Assembly (NCBI GenBank): GCA_047967505.1
Contig: CM106540.1
Length of the DNA stretch: 64,000 nucleotides
Reading direction: 5' to 3' (one strand)
Source of the DNA: Dipteris shenzhenensis
Lineage: Eukaryota > Polypodiophyta > Polypodiopsida > Gleicheniales
The notes under the pieces: generated by a model
What the model was told of the DNA's origin: nothing
The model's input: the letters and a program-made list of their open reading frames with translations, nothing else
The model's database searches: none
Part shown: positions 30,297 to 41,333 of the stretch, in pieces
Layout: each line of letters starts with the position of its first letter
How positions within the stretch are numbered: position 1 is the stretch's first letter
Translations under genes and position numbers: made by a program

Positions 30297-31740
30297 GTGA
30301 ATCTTCTAAGTGAGTCGGGCACTGAGGATTCTGATGTAGAGATCCTTGACCTCGGGAAAAGAAGTCGTGCCACCTCGGACCCCTCTCCAAACCGTGGACC
30401 GGGCCGCCCCAGGAAGAAGGTGTCCTTCTTAGAGCCCTCAGATGCTGAGATGGCAAACCCACCAACAGAGAAGACTAAAAGATCTCGTAGGAGTAAGTGG
30501 TTACCCTCGGATTTTCCCATCGGCTCAGGGCAAGAGGACTATTCGGTCGTTCAGGACCTTGCTCATCGGTCTTTGAGCATCACACTCCCTCAACTAATAG
30601 CATTAAGCCCGAAGGTGAGACGTGAGCTGCAGCAAGGTCTCTCAACAAGGAAGAGCAAGAAAAAGGGAAAGGTACGAGAGGTATCTTCTATCTCTGAAGA
30701 AATTGATCGGCACCCGCATACAGTAGATGTCATCGTAGATAATTGCCGTGTCAAAAATGTGTGTTGATGGGGGAGCTGCATGTAATATCATGGTGAAGAA
30801 ATTGAATTTGAAATGTACAAGGCGTTCCTCCACTCGAATCAAGGTAGCAGATGGTCGACGACTCGCCACCATGGGAGTCATTGAGGATTTGCCCATCACT
30901 GTCAATGGGTTAACCACCACTGTCAATTTCTATGTAGTGGACATTGAAGATACAGGCAGAAGTTACCCAGCCATACTCGGGAGACCATGGTTGAGAAAAA
31001 GTGATGCAGTCAGCTATTGGAAGACAGGACACATGTCTTTTGGTGCTTCCAAGGAGAAGATCCCAGTGCAACCTGGTGCCATGGAACCGGAAGAAGAAGA
31101 GGAGCATGACAGTGATACTCTCTCATCCTCAGTGTCTGAGTCCATGGAAGAATCAGACAGGGGGGAGGAATTCTCAGAGGAGGAAGTTTACATGATGGGG
31201 GTGTCTCCGACCCTACCACCTACAGAAAAGATAACAGCTAGTCCTCAACAGCTCGAATCAATGCTTTCTCCAGACCTCACTCCAAGTGAGAAAGATGAGT
31301 TTCTCGAAATGTTCAAAGATTTCCCTGACCTCTTTGCAACTAGCTACCACCACCTTCGCCATGTGACTGCCATAGAGCACAAGATAGAGCTGAAGCCTGA
31401 TGCGAAGACTGTGGCTCAGAAGTATCGGAGATTAGGGCCCCTGCAGACCGATGCTTTGCGCTCAGAGTTGCAGAAGCTTGTAGAGGCTGGGTTTATTGTT
31501 CCGGTTCATAATACTGAATGGGTTTCACCAGTGGTAGTCATCCCAAAGAAAAACAACAAGTGGCGGCGGGTCTGCATCGACTATAAGAAGCTCAATGCTG
31601 CCACCGAGAGGGATCATCATCCTCTGCCCTTTTAAGACCTCAATCTTGAGAAGGTAAGTGGCCATGAGATGTATACTTTCTGTGATGGTTACTCTGGGTT
31701 TTATCAAATCAGAATTGCCGAGGAAGATGTGCTTAAAACC
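30297..31740 (+). pseudogene. Gypsy protease and N-terminal reverse transcriptase
   Basis: A basic linker with an AT-hook-like GPGRPRKK leads to a frame change near 30755. Then comes the protease motif VDGGAACNIM with AILGRPWLRKSDAV downstream, an acidic spacer, and RT blocks EAGFIVPVHNTEWVSPVVVI, KWRRVCIDYKKLNAATERD and MYTFCDGYSGFYQIRI. A TAA at 31633-31635 interrupts PLPF*DLNLEKV. RT stops after DVLKTTFT; the YxDD motif is deleted. Confidence 0.8.
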
Positions 31741-31749
31741 ACATTTACA

Positions 31750-31905
31750 AAGTCATCAAGGAACATAGCAATGGGTCTGTACAAGTTCAGGAGCTGCATG
31801 AACCATATGGCAAGAAGGTGATCAACAAGAGTTACCTCAAGCCTTTCTTTGTGCGTGATGGACCCAGGCATGGAAATGCTGTGCATTCCCTACCTGGGGG
31901 GGGGA
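31750..31905 (+). pseudogene. Integrase tail and polypurine tract
   Basis: After the deletion point the sequence reads VQELHEPYGKKVINKSYLKP then FFVRDGP, the kind of short tail that ends Tat/Athila-like pol proteins. The polypurine tract GGGGGGGGGAAC lies directly before the 3' LTR. Confidence 0.6.
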
Positions 31906-31907
31906 AC

Positions 31908-32900
31908 TGTTATGGATAAAATTGTCTAAGGAAAAAGGCATTAATATGTATGTGTGTTTGTATATGTGGCAATAGTATAATAAAATATGGTGTGCATAGG
32001 GCCCAAGGTTGAGGTGGCAGGGCATGACCATGTGCCACCCTTCCATGTAAGAGGACCCATAAGGTGTGTTGTACATAATCCATGATAGTAATATTATAAA
32101 ATGTAAGGTGGCATGGCTCCTCCATGTGCCACCCCTCCACCTAGGCTGCATTTAGTAAGATATGGCTCAAAGTCCATGGGAGAAGCAATATAAAATAGGT
32201 GGAGATGGATATTATATTGAGTTATTCCCTCCATATGGGAAAGGCCCATGTGGGGGAGGTATAGAAGGACCAAGAGAGCTACTTAAATAATGGGGAAAGT
32301 AGGATGAGGTGGCAAGATTCCTTGTGCCAACAACCCTCCACTTGTCCTCCTAGAGGTTTGAACATATTATAAAATTGGAAAGAGACCAAAGGAGTATCAT
32401 AGACTTGAGATATGGGGGTTGATTTATGTGGAAAATTGAGGCAAAGGGTTGTTGCACACAATTGAGAGTGCGTACCCGCCCAGCCCACATGGGAGACTTT
32501 TCCACACACACCATGCATGTGGGAGGATACATTAATGAGGAGAGACCCCCTCTTTTGGCTATAAAAGGAAGGGGCTATTCCTTGATGAGACACGCTCATT
32601 CTTGTAAAGCCACCTAGCTAGTATTTTGATATTTCCCTCTCATCCCTTCTTTCAAATAAAGTATGGTTCTCTTCCCTTGATGTTTCCATCTCTACATTCC
32701 TCCTCCTACCATGTACATGCTTCTCTTCCCCCTCTCCTTTTCCCCTTGTGTCATAGTCTCCCTCTTCCTTCCCTCCATTTCTAATTCCTTTTTCCCTCCT
32801 ATGACAACCGTTCGCCCTCATGATCTCCTTTTCTCTATGGCCCTTGAGCGTCGCCATGCTTAGCCTCTAGCCTCTGGTCTCGATTTCTTTTCTGGCTAAT
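31908..32900 (+). repeat. 3' LTR
   Basis: Same sequence as 26071-27060 apart from about ten substitutions and an extra AAC near 32330. Ends TTTCTGGCTAAT, then AGTAT. Confidence 0.9.
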
Positions 32901-32905
32901 AGTAT
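32901..32905. repeat. Target site duplication AGTAT, right copy
   Basis: Perfect match to 26066-26070. Confidence 0.9.
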
Positions 32906-33600
32906 CCATTCCCATCTCTCTTTCATTGTCACATCAAAGCCCATGGGTAATCTTAACAATCTGAAAATAGTAGCTTTTTGAATCAGCCGATAGCCCATCT
33001 GCTCTAACTCATCTTGGGTTTTCCCACTTCCCATGCAATACCCTATTTTACTATGGTTGATGAGTGTAAACAGTAAATGTGCAAAGATTTTGTAGCTACA
33101 ATTAAGCATCGTCAGAGGTCTCCAGTTCTTTATAAGATCTTTTCTTCCATCTTTTGGGATAAATTTGACTATCCCGCTATTTAAGTGTTCAGGGAGAGAG
33201 GAGGTGGAGATACTTTCATGCCAAACTTTAAGTAGCTTGGGGCCTATCCAGTCCCAAAAGACCTTGTAGAATTCTATAGGTAAGCTATCCTCTCCAAGAG
33301 TTTTGCCGTCTTTCATTGATAGCAGCACTGACTTTAGGTATCAGAGAGACTACCCATTTTGATTTAATGAGGCTAGCTGGGCAAGAAACAGTTTCCGCCT
33401 GCTTGGGAATTTCAGGCTGTTTGGGCGTCCATTTTTCGTTTGGACCCTTGGGCTGATCAGAGTTGATCTTGGGCTTGACTTGTTTTAGTGGGCAACTCTT
33501 AACCATGTGGTCGGATAGACCACACAGAAAACACGAGTTGGGGAGGTTCTTATAAAGAACCTTATAGAAATAGCAAGCAGAGAAATGGCATATGAATCCT
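32906..33600 (-). pseudogene. L1-like LINE: ORF1 knuckle fused to RT N-terminus
   Basis: From right to left: LPNSCFLCGLSDHMVKSC (ORF1 zinc knuckle, CX2CX4HX4C, near 33490-33545), a lysine-rich tail, then RT blocks SLPIEFYKVFWDWIGPKLL, SLPEHLNSGIVKFIPKDGRK and NWRPLTMLNCSYKIFAHLL. The endonuclease that should lie between ORF1 and RT is missing, so the copy was deleted internally. The element continues at 26070. Confidence 0.8.
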
Positions 33601-34296
33601 CCTTATAATGTCTTTTACTATAATCAATACATGGATCTCTTTTTTATCATTTGATTTGTCATTGCTAACTGCCAAGTTTCATTTCCTCTTTTCTATTGAG
33701 TTATGGTTTACAAGTGGAAAGTTAACGTCTCTATTATTAGTGGAGATTTAATGCTTAACCTAATTGACTTTTAGTTTTTTTCTTAAATTAAATAAAATAT
33801 AAAAATAATTTAACTTTGGCATAGAAGACAAAGTTGAATCTCGGTGAGATTATGCGCATGATAATAACATTTTTTGCTATGACATGAATTTAGGCCTATG
33901 GACATCCTTCGAAGGACCACATTTGTGTCATAGCGAGAAATGATATTTTTTAGAGTAAAATGTCACCCTCATCAACTTTGGTTTTTGTGCAAAAGATAGA
34001 TTCCTTCATCTTGGACCTTGGTCATTAAATTTGGATTTTTTATATTAAAAATTCAAAAATGACATAGATGAGCATTTGTAACCAAAATTTAATGAATAAA
34101 TGGAAAGATCAACATTGAAAGTTGCACATACCTAGTAACTACTATGATGGTTGCAACAATGGAAGAGTTTGGTTTGCCAATGTTCTTAGCTGTCAAATTT
34201 TAGTTTTAATTTTAAAAAATTCCTTATACAAAAAATTTTAGATTTATATAAACAAATATAAATATAATTTAGATATTTAATCATAATACATATATA
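33601..34296. other. A/T-rich flank, no gene recognised
   Basis: No coding or RNA gene signal; many poly-A/T words. It may include the 5' UTR of the LINE. Confidence 0.45.
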
Positions 34297-34324
34297 TGTG
34301 TGTGTGTACATATGTATGTATGTA

Positions 34325-34376
<52 letters not shown>

Positions 34377-34380
34377 AATA

Positions 34381-34415
<35 letters not shown>

Positions 34416-34445
34416 TTGTATGTATGTATACATACATACATACAT
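34297..34445. repeat. (GT)n and (TATG)n microsatellite cluster
   Basis: GT runs at 34297-34307 and 34331-34373, ATGT tetranucleotide runs from 34388, then the complementary CATA run to 34444, so part of it can fold back. Frames of His/Thr or Val/Cys repeats here are artefacts. Confidence 0.9.
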
Positions 34446-34539
34446 TAAGTCCTTTTGGGCACAATGATGTGTGTATGTGTGTGTGCACTCATGCACAAGC
34501 ATGCACATACACAAGCGTACGTGCATGCACACACACACA

Positions 34540-34584
34540 CTTCCTACACCTTCCTCTCTTTTTGGCTAGAAGACCCTAGCCCCT

Positions 34585-34627
<43 letters not shown>

Positions 34628-34741
34628 GGTTTTCTTACATATTCCTTAGTTTCTCTTTAATTTTCTATTTTCTTGTATTTTCCCTACGTCTCTTTGTTTT
34701 CCCTAATTTTTATTTTTTATTTTTCCTTTTTCTAGCACTCT
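34540..34741 (+). repeat. About 200-bp direct repeat, left copy
   Basis: Shared with 37125-37328: CTTCCTACAC, TTCCTCTCTTTTTGGCTAGA, a (CT)n run (34588-34625), TCCTGGTTTTCTTA and CCCTAATTTTT. The two copies bracket the 1.4-kb repeat copy B, so they may be its terminal repeats. Confidence 0.75.
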
Positions 34742-34897
34742 ATCTCCATTTTTTAATAATTAAACCTATTTATTCAAAAAAATGTTCACCTACCTCAAAA
34801 TTTTCCTTTTTTTCTTTCTTTTTTCCTTTCCATTATTTTCCCTTTTATCCTTTATATAAATGGCTTTTTTTCTTTTGTAATTTTCTATAAATTTTCT

Positions 34898-34998
34898 TTT
34901 CTCCTAATTTACTCCTATTTTTACTCCTAATTTTCTCCTAATTTTACTCCTAATTTACTCCTAATTTGCTCCTAATTTACTCCTAATTTACTCCTAAA
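34898..34998. repeat. 11-bp tandem repeat (CTCCTAATTTA)n
   Basis: About eight units with small length changes, directly at the left edge of copy B of the 1.4-kb repeat. Confidence 0.8.
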
Positions 34999-36410
34999 TT
35001 TGTTTAATATTTACTATTAATATTTGTTTTCCTATCTTCCTAAATTATCGGTTTTATCATATGGCCTAACCTATTTGGACCACCTACCCTCCCACCCCCG
35101 ACCCCAAAAAACCCCTTATGGCCTGCTAACTGTAGACTGTGCACACTGCACTGCTACCTCTTTCCATAGTGCCTACCTCGAGGTGTACGCTATCCTCAGG
35201 CTCCCCACCTCTTAGGCCCCCTCTCCTACCTGACCCTCCTGACTACCCTTATCACCCCCTATTTAAACCTCTCCCTCACATGCTCCCTATTCCCTTCCGC
35301 ATGGCACGCTTGCCCTCTACAAAAGAGCTTCATGCTCTATTCTTACTGCCTACTGCTACAGTCTGCCCCGATCCCTAACCTACTCTCTAGCCCTCATGCC
35401 CTCCTGAGTACTTACTACTTACCTTTAATCAAACTATAAGCCTTGTAGTACACGGGCATCCCTAGCATCCCTATGTTCCGTACTCGGTCTAGAGCCTCTT
35501 CTCGTGCCTCCGCATTGAACTGCGATGGATAGTACTTTGTCAAGCTTGTCTTGCTTCTTGTTTTCCAAGGTCGCATGGCCCCCTAGCTCCGTGGACTCAC
35601 AGGTACAGTCCAGAGCGACAGTTTCCTTTTCTTTCGTATTTATTATTTGATTCACCTCTTAAACCCCCCCCCCCCTTTTTTTTCCCCTATACATTTACTG
35701 GTTACATCTAAGTCCCCCCTTAAAAAAAGTAAATTCCCCCCTTCTAAATATTCGTATCTAATTTCCCCCTTTCTATATACCCCCCCATTGCTTTAGTCAT
35801 TGAATCAAACTCAGTACTATATACTTTAAATCTACTTTTTTTCAATTAAGTATTTTTTACTCTTAATTTCTTCAATACATTCATAGCATTAATTTCATTA
35901 CAATTCCCCCCATTTTTTTCTTTTTCCTTTTTTTTGCCCCATTTTTTTCTCTCCCTTATAATTTCTAAAATTCACCTTAGAAGTTCTATCCTCTGATACA
36001 TAAAACCCCCATTCTATATGTCTACATCTAAATCTCCCCTTCTCTTTTTTCCCCCCTCTCAAGTATTTATATCTAAACCCCCCTCTCAATATTAGCACCT
36101 AAGTTCCCCTCTCAAGTATTGATATTTAACCCCTTTCCCCCCCTCTGTATATAGGTATCGTCCCCCCATTGTTGATAAATATATATTATTTTTGGTTCTC
36201 CTTCCCTCCCCCTTCTCTATTATTTTCCCATTAGTTTTCCTTCTAAATCCCCTTCTATTTTTACCTTCTAGTTGACCCCCTTCTCCCTCCCAATTCCCCC
36301 CCCCCCCCTTTTTAATCATATTTTCACACTTATAAAACCGATCTTTTACACTTAATTGCTTACATCATGCTGGTTGGGTTTATGGCTAAGCTTCTAATTT
36401 ATTGTTTTCT
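34998..36410 (+). repeat. Unnamed about 1.4-kb repeat, copy B
   Basis: Inverted relative to copy A (21215-22605). Contains the frame words MFSYLPKLSVLSYG and HLPSHPRPQKTPYGLLTV, then C/T-rich homopolymer-studded sequence, and ends near ATGGCTAAGCTTCTAATTTA. No protein domain was identified. Confidence 0.7.
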
Positions 36411-37124
36411 AGGGATGAGGTTCTAGTACAACTCTTCTTGAGGTAAGACTTACCCCTTTCAGTTGGTACTTTTTTGGTGGAATTGTCATAACTACGCAAT
36501 CGTTGTGCGTGGTGTGTTATTGTTTCAAGATAGTTATGGTAATTTCAGTATGTGTCAAATTATATTGAACAATTTGATAACCACAAAAGAAATAACCACT
36601 TAGAAACACTTACGATATAATCCCTTTTTCAAAAAATTATGAAGAGGCTTCCTCTTTTTTGGGTGTGGGGCAAGACACCACTTGATGGGTGTCCTACCCC
36701 CATCTTGTGGTGTCTCCATGGGTAAGGGTGGGTACACACACACACACACACACACTTTCTTTACTTTACACACACACACATACACACACACATGCACACA
36801 CCCTCCTCTCCTTGATCACATTTTCCTCGTATAATGTCCACCTGCTCCTAAAAAACACACGAAAATTTCTTGAAACGTTGTACTGGTCCCCTTTCCATTC
36901 CCACTTGTTTCCCCCTCGCTTATTATCCTTGTGTAGGGCCTTTTTCTTGGCAATTAATTCCCATATTTTTGATGGGGGTGGGCCACCTTAGTCTTTAAGT
37001 AAATTTATTTCCCCTTTTAGCAATTTAATTGCTTACTTTGTCCTTTACTAAATTAATTGTTTTCCTTGTAATTTATATATATATATATATACATACATAC
37101 ATATAACATCCCAACACACACACA
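36411..37124. other. No gene recognised; CA/AT microsatellites
   Basis: (CA)n runs at 36731-36797 and (TA)n at 37075-37090. It includes a short hairpin, listed separately. Confidence 0.45.
36673..36715. other. Near-perfect hairpin
   Basis: AGACACCACTTGATGGG and CCCATCTTGTGGTGTCT pair over 17 positions except for two central T-T mismatches, around a nine-base loop. Confidence 0.7.
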
Positions 37125-37167
37125 GACTTCCTACACATTCCTCTCTTTTTGGCTAGACCTTCTAGCC

Positions 37168-37215
<48 letters not shown>

Positions 37216-37328
37216 TGGTTTTCTTATATATTCCTTAATTTCTCTTTAATTTTCTATTTTTCCGTATTTTCCCCACGTCTCTTTGTTTTCCCTAATTTTT
37301 CTTTTTTTTCCCCTTTTTCTAACACTCT
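37125..37328 (+). repeat. About 200-bp direct repeat, right copy
   Basis: Same order of words as 34540-34741, with a longer (CT)n run (37171-37211). Confidence 0.75.
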
Positions 37329-37379
37329 CTGCACCCTATGGACCGATGCCCCCAACTTGAGTGTGCCTATGCCTAGGCC

Positions 37380-38040
37380 ATCACTGGTGTAGCCAATAAG
37401 GCCAAGCCTACCACGAATGCGCATCCCGGGGTCAAGTGGACTTGTACCCACCAATCCCACTTTTGCACGACCAACAACTTTCTATAATCCACCTCTAGCA
37501 CCGCTCAACTATGGCACCATGCCATCCCCACCAATAAATCCTACTGTGTTGCAAACAATGCTCTCACTGACAAAGTTATGAGGATCCTAGTGCAAGCACT
37601 AGGAAGGGGGTCCATGCCACTAACTTTCACTGGAAGGGATACTAACTCCTCAAGAAGTAAACCAGTTAACATCTCCAAAATTATTACTAAATTCCCAAAA
37701 GAAGAAGATCTAGTGTCTCATGTGGAGAGGTTCGAGAAAATTTGCGAGACCTTTGGAGATATAGGCGACCTAGAGTCAAGGCATTCGGTGATAGCAAGTC
37801 AATCTAATGGAATAGGGCAGTGAACCCTAAAGAGAAAATCAATTGGGATTTGCTCAAAAAGTCATTTATAGTGGGGCTTTCCCCCATTGTCCCAAATGGA
37901 GCCGTGTCCATTAACTATATGAAGTCAAGCAGAAGGAGATGAAGTCCCTTTGTGACTATATTGCCTAGATCAAGCACCTAAATTCACGGTGTGAGCCGCA
38001 TGAAAGGATGGGTGATCCACAACTCTTGCCATGCTTTCCT
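37380..38040 (+). pseudogene. Gypsy gag remnant, left part
   Basis: Frames VSHVERFEKICETFGDIGDL, LYEVKQKEMKSLCDYIA and IKHLNSRCEPHERMGDPQLL match the minus-strand gag at 41.4-42.7 kb. Frameshifts are many. It ends at the TSD of the gag-only element and resumes at 40718. Confidence 0.65.
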
Positions 38041-38045
38041 AATAA
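38041..38045. repeat. Target site duplication AATAA, left copy
   Basis: AATAA precedes LTR start TGTTGGTAAG and is repeated at 40713-40717. Confidence 0.85.
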
Positions 38046-38342
38046 TGTTGGTAAGCTGAAAGGAAAGGAAAGAGTGGACACAAACTCAGAATACTTGCAT
38101 TACTTGCTTGTAGAATGAAGAAGAGTGAGGTCCTTAAGTAGGCACCTCATACATGCTCACTGACATCACTGATGACTTCAAAGCTCCACAATCATCTCCT
38201 CAATCTGCTCCTAGATTCTCTCAATCATCCTATGTGGCTCTCCACCACCTAACTGTGCTTATGGGCACCTAATTGTGCCTCTAGCACTCACACATAGAAA
38301 CATAAGGTGTGCCTGAGGCATACACCTTGAGATATCCCATCA
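38046..38342 (-). repeat. 3' LTR of the gag-only element
   Basis: Downstream LTR in the element's own orientation; next to the polypurine tract. Contains the words GGTAAGCTGAAAGGAAAGG and ACTGACATCACTGATGACTT. Confidence 0.85.
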
Positions 38343-38761
38343 AACCCCCCCTCAAGGGAATGCCTCAGGCTATGTCAAGGATACATCTAGTCTCATAGTT
38401 TCTCATGCCATCTCATGGTGGTCAAGGATAAATCTATGGCTAGGTTCTCATGCTAGCAAGGGTTCCCATGGGTGTAAGGTAAACAAAAGGGATACAAAAA
38501 GACCTTCCAATGGTTATCTCCCCTGCATGTACATGCACACAATGTCTGCAGGAGGTACCATGGAGCAAAACATACACATGGCCTACATCATAAGGTGACC
38601 AGAGGTGTTTACAAAACACACAAAACACAATAGTTTATTTCATTCATTTTGGAGGACTATCCAGGCTGAGTACCTTGACATAAAAAGAGAGATCTGGAGC
38701 ATACATAGAGATGTTTTAAAATGCATAATCTTCAAAGGATGCCTCATCTTGTGGAGGCTCA

Positions 38762-39643
38762 TTAACTGAAAGTAGATTTGCATTTTCTATCTTTTGCTTT
38801 GGCTCTGCAAAACTTCTCATTATGGTTGTTCTTGCCACAGTGCTTGCATGGATTAATTTTGAAGCAGTCCTTTGAAAGGTGATTTGTCTTTCCACAGTGA
38901 TTGCAAGGGGTATATTTGCCCTTCTGGACTTTTACATCATAAACAGTGTCATTGCCTTTCCTGAGCTCCATATGCCTTTCTTCTTCTTGGAGAGCAGAGA
39001 TAATACCTTCAAGATTAGGATTAGGAAGATTTTTCAAAGTGGTAACTATGTGATCATAATCTTCAGGCATACTCTTAAGTAACATTGCCATAGCATCATC
39101 TGGAGTAATAGGAGAGTTGATAGAAGCTAATTGAGTCATAAGACTCCGCATATAGTTGACATGAGCTGCCAAAGTAGTACCACTAGCCATCTTCAATTCA
39201 AAGAAAGAGATTTTAAGTGATAGTTTAGAGATGTGAGAACTAGCACCAAAAATCATGTCAAGCTTCTGCCAAGCTTCTGAAGGAGACTCCAAGTTAGAGA
39301 TATGGTGAATATAATCATCTCCTAAAGCAAGAGCAATGATACCATATGCTTTTTCTTCTCTAGCTGGATCCCTTGCCGGTCGTGTCAGAGTTCAGGATTC
39401 TCCAGCATTGGAGGTCGTAGAAGAATCGGTAGGAGTCGGTTTGACAAGTCCCCATAAGTTCTCCCTCATCAATGCAAATTTCACCTTCATCTGCCATGTG
39501 TGGAAGCCCTTTCCATTGAACTTCTCTAGATTCAATAGGGTAGCCATGAGAGGGTCTAACCCAGATATTGGGCAGTGTCTATCTCTCTTACAAGGCAAAA
39601 AATAACTGAAAGACTTCCAAAATATGAGCACTTGATGTAGCAA
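38762..39643 (-). pseudogene. Copia gag with two zinc knuckles (one stop)
   Basis: Capsid protein of the gag-only element. From right to left: KFNGKGFHTWQMKVKFALMR, a TGA at 39392-39394 in the same frame, EEKAYGIIALALGDDYIHHI, SEAWQKLDMIFGASSHISKL, then MPEDYDHIVTTLKNLP. Two knuckles follow, CNHCGKTNHLSKDC and CKHCGKNNHNEKFC, both with complete CX2CX4HX4C ligands. Apart from the one stop the frame is open for about 290 codons, normal for Copia gag. Confidence 0.85.
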
Positions 39644-40403
39644 AGACTAGTGACCAATATTCAATCAATGATGCTTCTTCTTACATGCTTCATAGAAGTG
39701 GCTAAAATGAATACTTTCCAATCAAAACCAGGTCTAGTAATTCAAAACAAAACTGAAGCCACACTTGTACTGAAGTTATTGAAAGTTTCAAAAAACCAGA
39801 AATGCTAGAGTAGCATTTTATGTAGCATCATCTTCAAAAACTTGTCCAAAACTGTCAAAACCAAAAGGCTGAACTTGGAGGGCTTGTAGCTCACTCCTCA
39901 AAGCAAGGAAAAGAGGGCTTTTTGAAGCAAAAGAAAGCTCATATACCAGAGAGGGTCCAGCACAGAGGTTGGACAAAATGGTGCGCACTTTTGCCCGGGG
40001 GAGTTGCTACAGGCTGAACCTGAGTTTTGACGATTTCTCCCTCGTTACTGAACCAAATGAGCTGAAAAATGGCTCAAAATCTTCGTCTTGAGGTCGCCCA
40101 TCTACTCCTAAGAGGGCTCAGGCAATGGCAGAGCAGGCAGGGAGTATTGAGCAATAGAAGAAATGGCAAAAAATGCGCTGTTTGGGGAATGGCAGCCACC
40201 ACAGACGTTTTTTCTTCAATTGCTTGCAGGTGGAAGTTCGCCCATACTAGAGGAGTTTCCAGCTCAGAGGGTTTGGGCAATGGTCGTTTGTAGGTGGAGA
40301 ACCAAGCTCTCAAAGATTTTGGGAAGAAAGAGGAAAATGGAGAAGAAGAAGATGAAGAAGAAGATGATGATGTGGCAGAAATGGGCTCAAGGGGGATCAA
40401 AGG

Positions 40404-40415
40404 GCTCTGATACCA
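40404..40415 (-). other. Primer binding site, initiator Met-tRNA
   Basis: GCTCTGATACCA on plus is TGGTATCAGAGC on minus, directly adjacent to the 5' LTR. Confidence 0.85.
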
Positions 40416-40712
40416 TGTTGGTAAGCTGAAAGGAAAGGAAAGAGTGGACAAAAACTCAGAATACTTGCATTACTTGCTTGTAGAATGAAGAAGAGTGAGG
40501 TCCTTAAGTAGGCACCTCATACATGCTCACTGACATCACTGATGACTTTAGAGCTCCACAATCATCTCCTCAATCTGCTCCTAGATTCTGTCAATCATCC
40601 TATGTGGCTCTCCACCACCTAACTGTGCTTATGGGCACCTAACTGTGCCTCTAGCACTCACACATAGAAACATAAGGTGTGCCTGAGGCATACACCTTGA
40701 GATATCCCATCA
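40416..40712 (-). repeat. 5' LTR of the gag-only element
   Basis: Same length as the other LTR; flanked by the PBS on its inner side and AATAA on its outer side. Confidence 0.85.
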
Positions 40713-40717
40713 AATAA
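40713..40717. repeat. Target site duplication AATAA, right copy
   Basis: Matches 38041-38045. Confidence 0.85.
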
Positions 40718-41300
40718 GGCTATGGGACTCCAAGCTCCATGACCATCTCTTTGCCCCATGAACCCCACGTCCTTTGAACTATGTAACAAGATGGCTATAC
40801 ACCTAGGGGGCAACATGAAAGAGAAGGCCCAAGTAGAAAAGACACATCATTCGATGTGTCCCAAACTAGTAAAACTGTTAGTGCACCAAGGAGACAACTG
40901 CGCCCACCAAGGGTACGATCATGGAGGAGTGGCCACAAACATCTAGAATCAATTAAGCCAACAACTCGAGGGGGGATTGAGAGGGAATTTCCGAGATGAG
41001 ACATGTGGTGTGGCATCTGCATGGGCAACTATCCTACTAATGACAACATGTGCTCGATGGGGAAACCATGCCAGTGTCACTACCCGAAGGTTATCCCCCA
41101 GCCACCAACAAAGGCCACCCCTAACCTTGCTCGCCCCACCAAATCTGTCCAATCAGGGACAATTGACCATTCAAGGAGGCCCTCCCACCAATTAAGGGAA
41201 ATAAAAGGCTCAAAACATCCCAATGCCTCCACCCGTCTTGGGTCCTTAGCACCCACCACATCAGATTACTCCTATGAACCAGGTGATAATTGTGGAGCCA
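40718..41300 (+). pseudogene. Gypsy gag remnant, right part
   Basis: Continues the gag interrupted at 38040: MNPTSFELCNKMAIHLGGNM parallels MNPTSIELWSKVTICISDNM of the minus-strand copy. A knuckle-like CGICMGNYPTNDNMC lies further on. Stops and shifts throughout. Confidence 0.6.
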
Positions 41301-41333
41301 CCTAATGAGTGGGAGGAATCAGACCACGTTCCT

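Larger units (their letters stand above)
26071..32900 (+). mobile_element. Ty3/Gypsy LTR retrotransposon with 5' RNase H ORF
   Basis: 6.8 kb between AGTAT duplications. The LTRs are 990 bp (26071-27060) and 993 bp (31908-32900); I count about ten substitutions and one 3-bp indel, i.e. near 1 percent divergence. Order: LTR, PBS-like site, leader with 60-bp repeats, unknown 5' ORF, RNase H ORF, zinc-knuckle frame, gag, protease, start of RT, then a deletion straight to the last residues of integrase, polypurine tract, LTR. The protease form VDGGAACNIM suggests the Tat/Athila side of plant Gypsy. It has no RT palm, second RNase H or integrase core, so it is non-autonomous. Confidence 0.9.
38046..40712 (-). 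mobile_element. Gag-only Copia-type element (TR-GAG class)
   Basis: 2667 bp with 297-bp LTRs (38046-38342 and 40416-40712; I count five substitutions), AATAA duplications, a Met-tRNA PBS (40404-40415, minus strand) touching the 5' LTR, and a G-rich polypurine tract (38343-38356). It encodes gag with two zinc knuckles and no pol at all, the structure described for TR-GAG elements. It must rely on a Copia partner for RT and integrase. It is inserted in a Gypsy gag remnant. Confidence 0.88.

Noticed and set aside
34186-34649. Frames rich in His/Thr, Tyr/Ile or Cys/Val
   Set aside because: Direct translation of GT, TATG and CT microsatellites.
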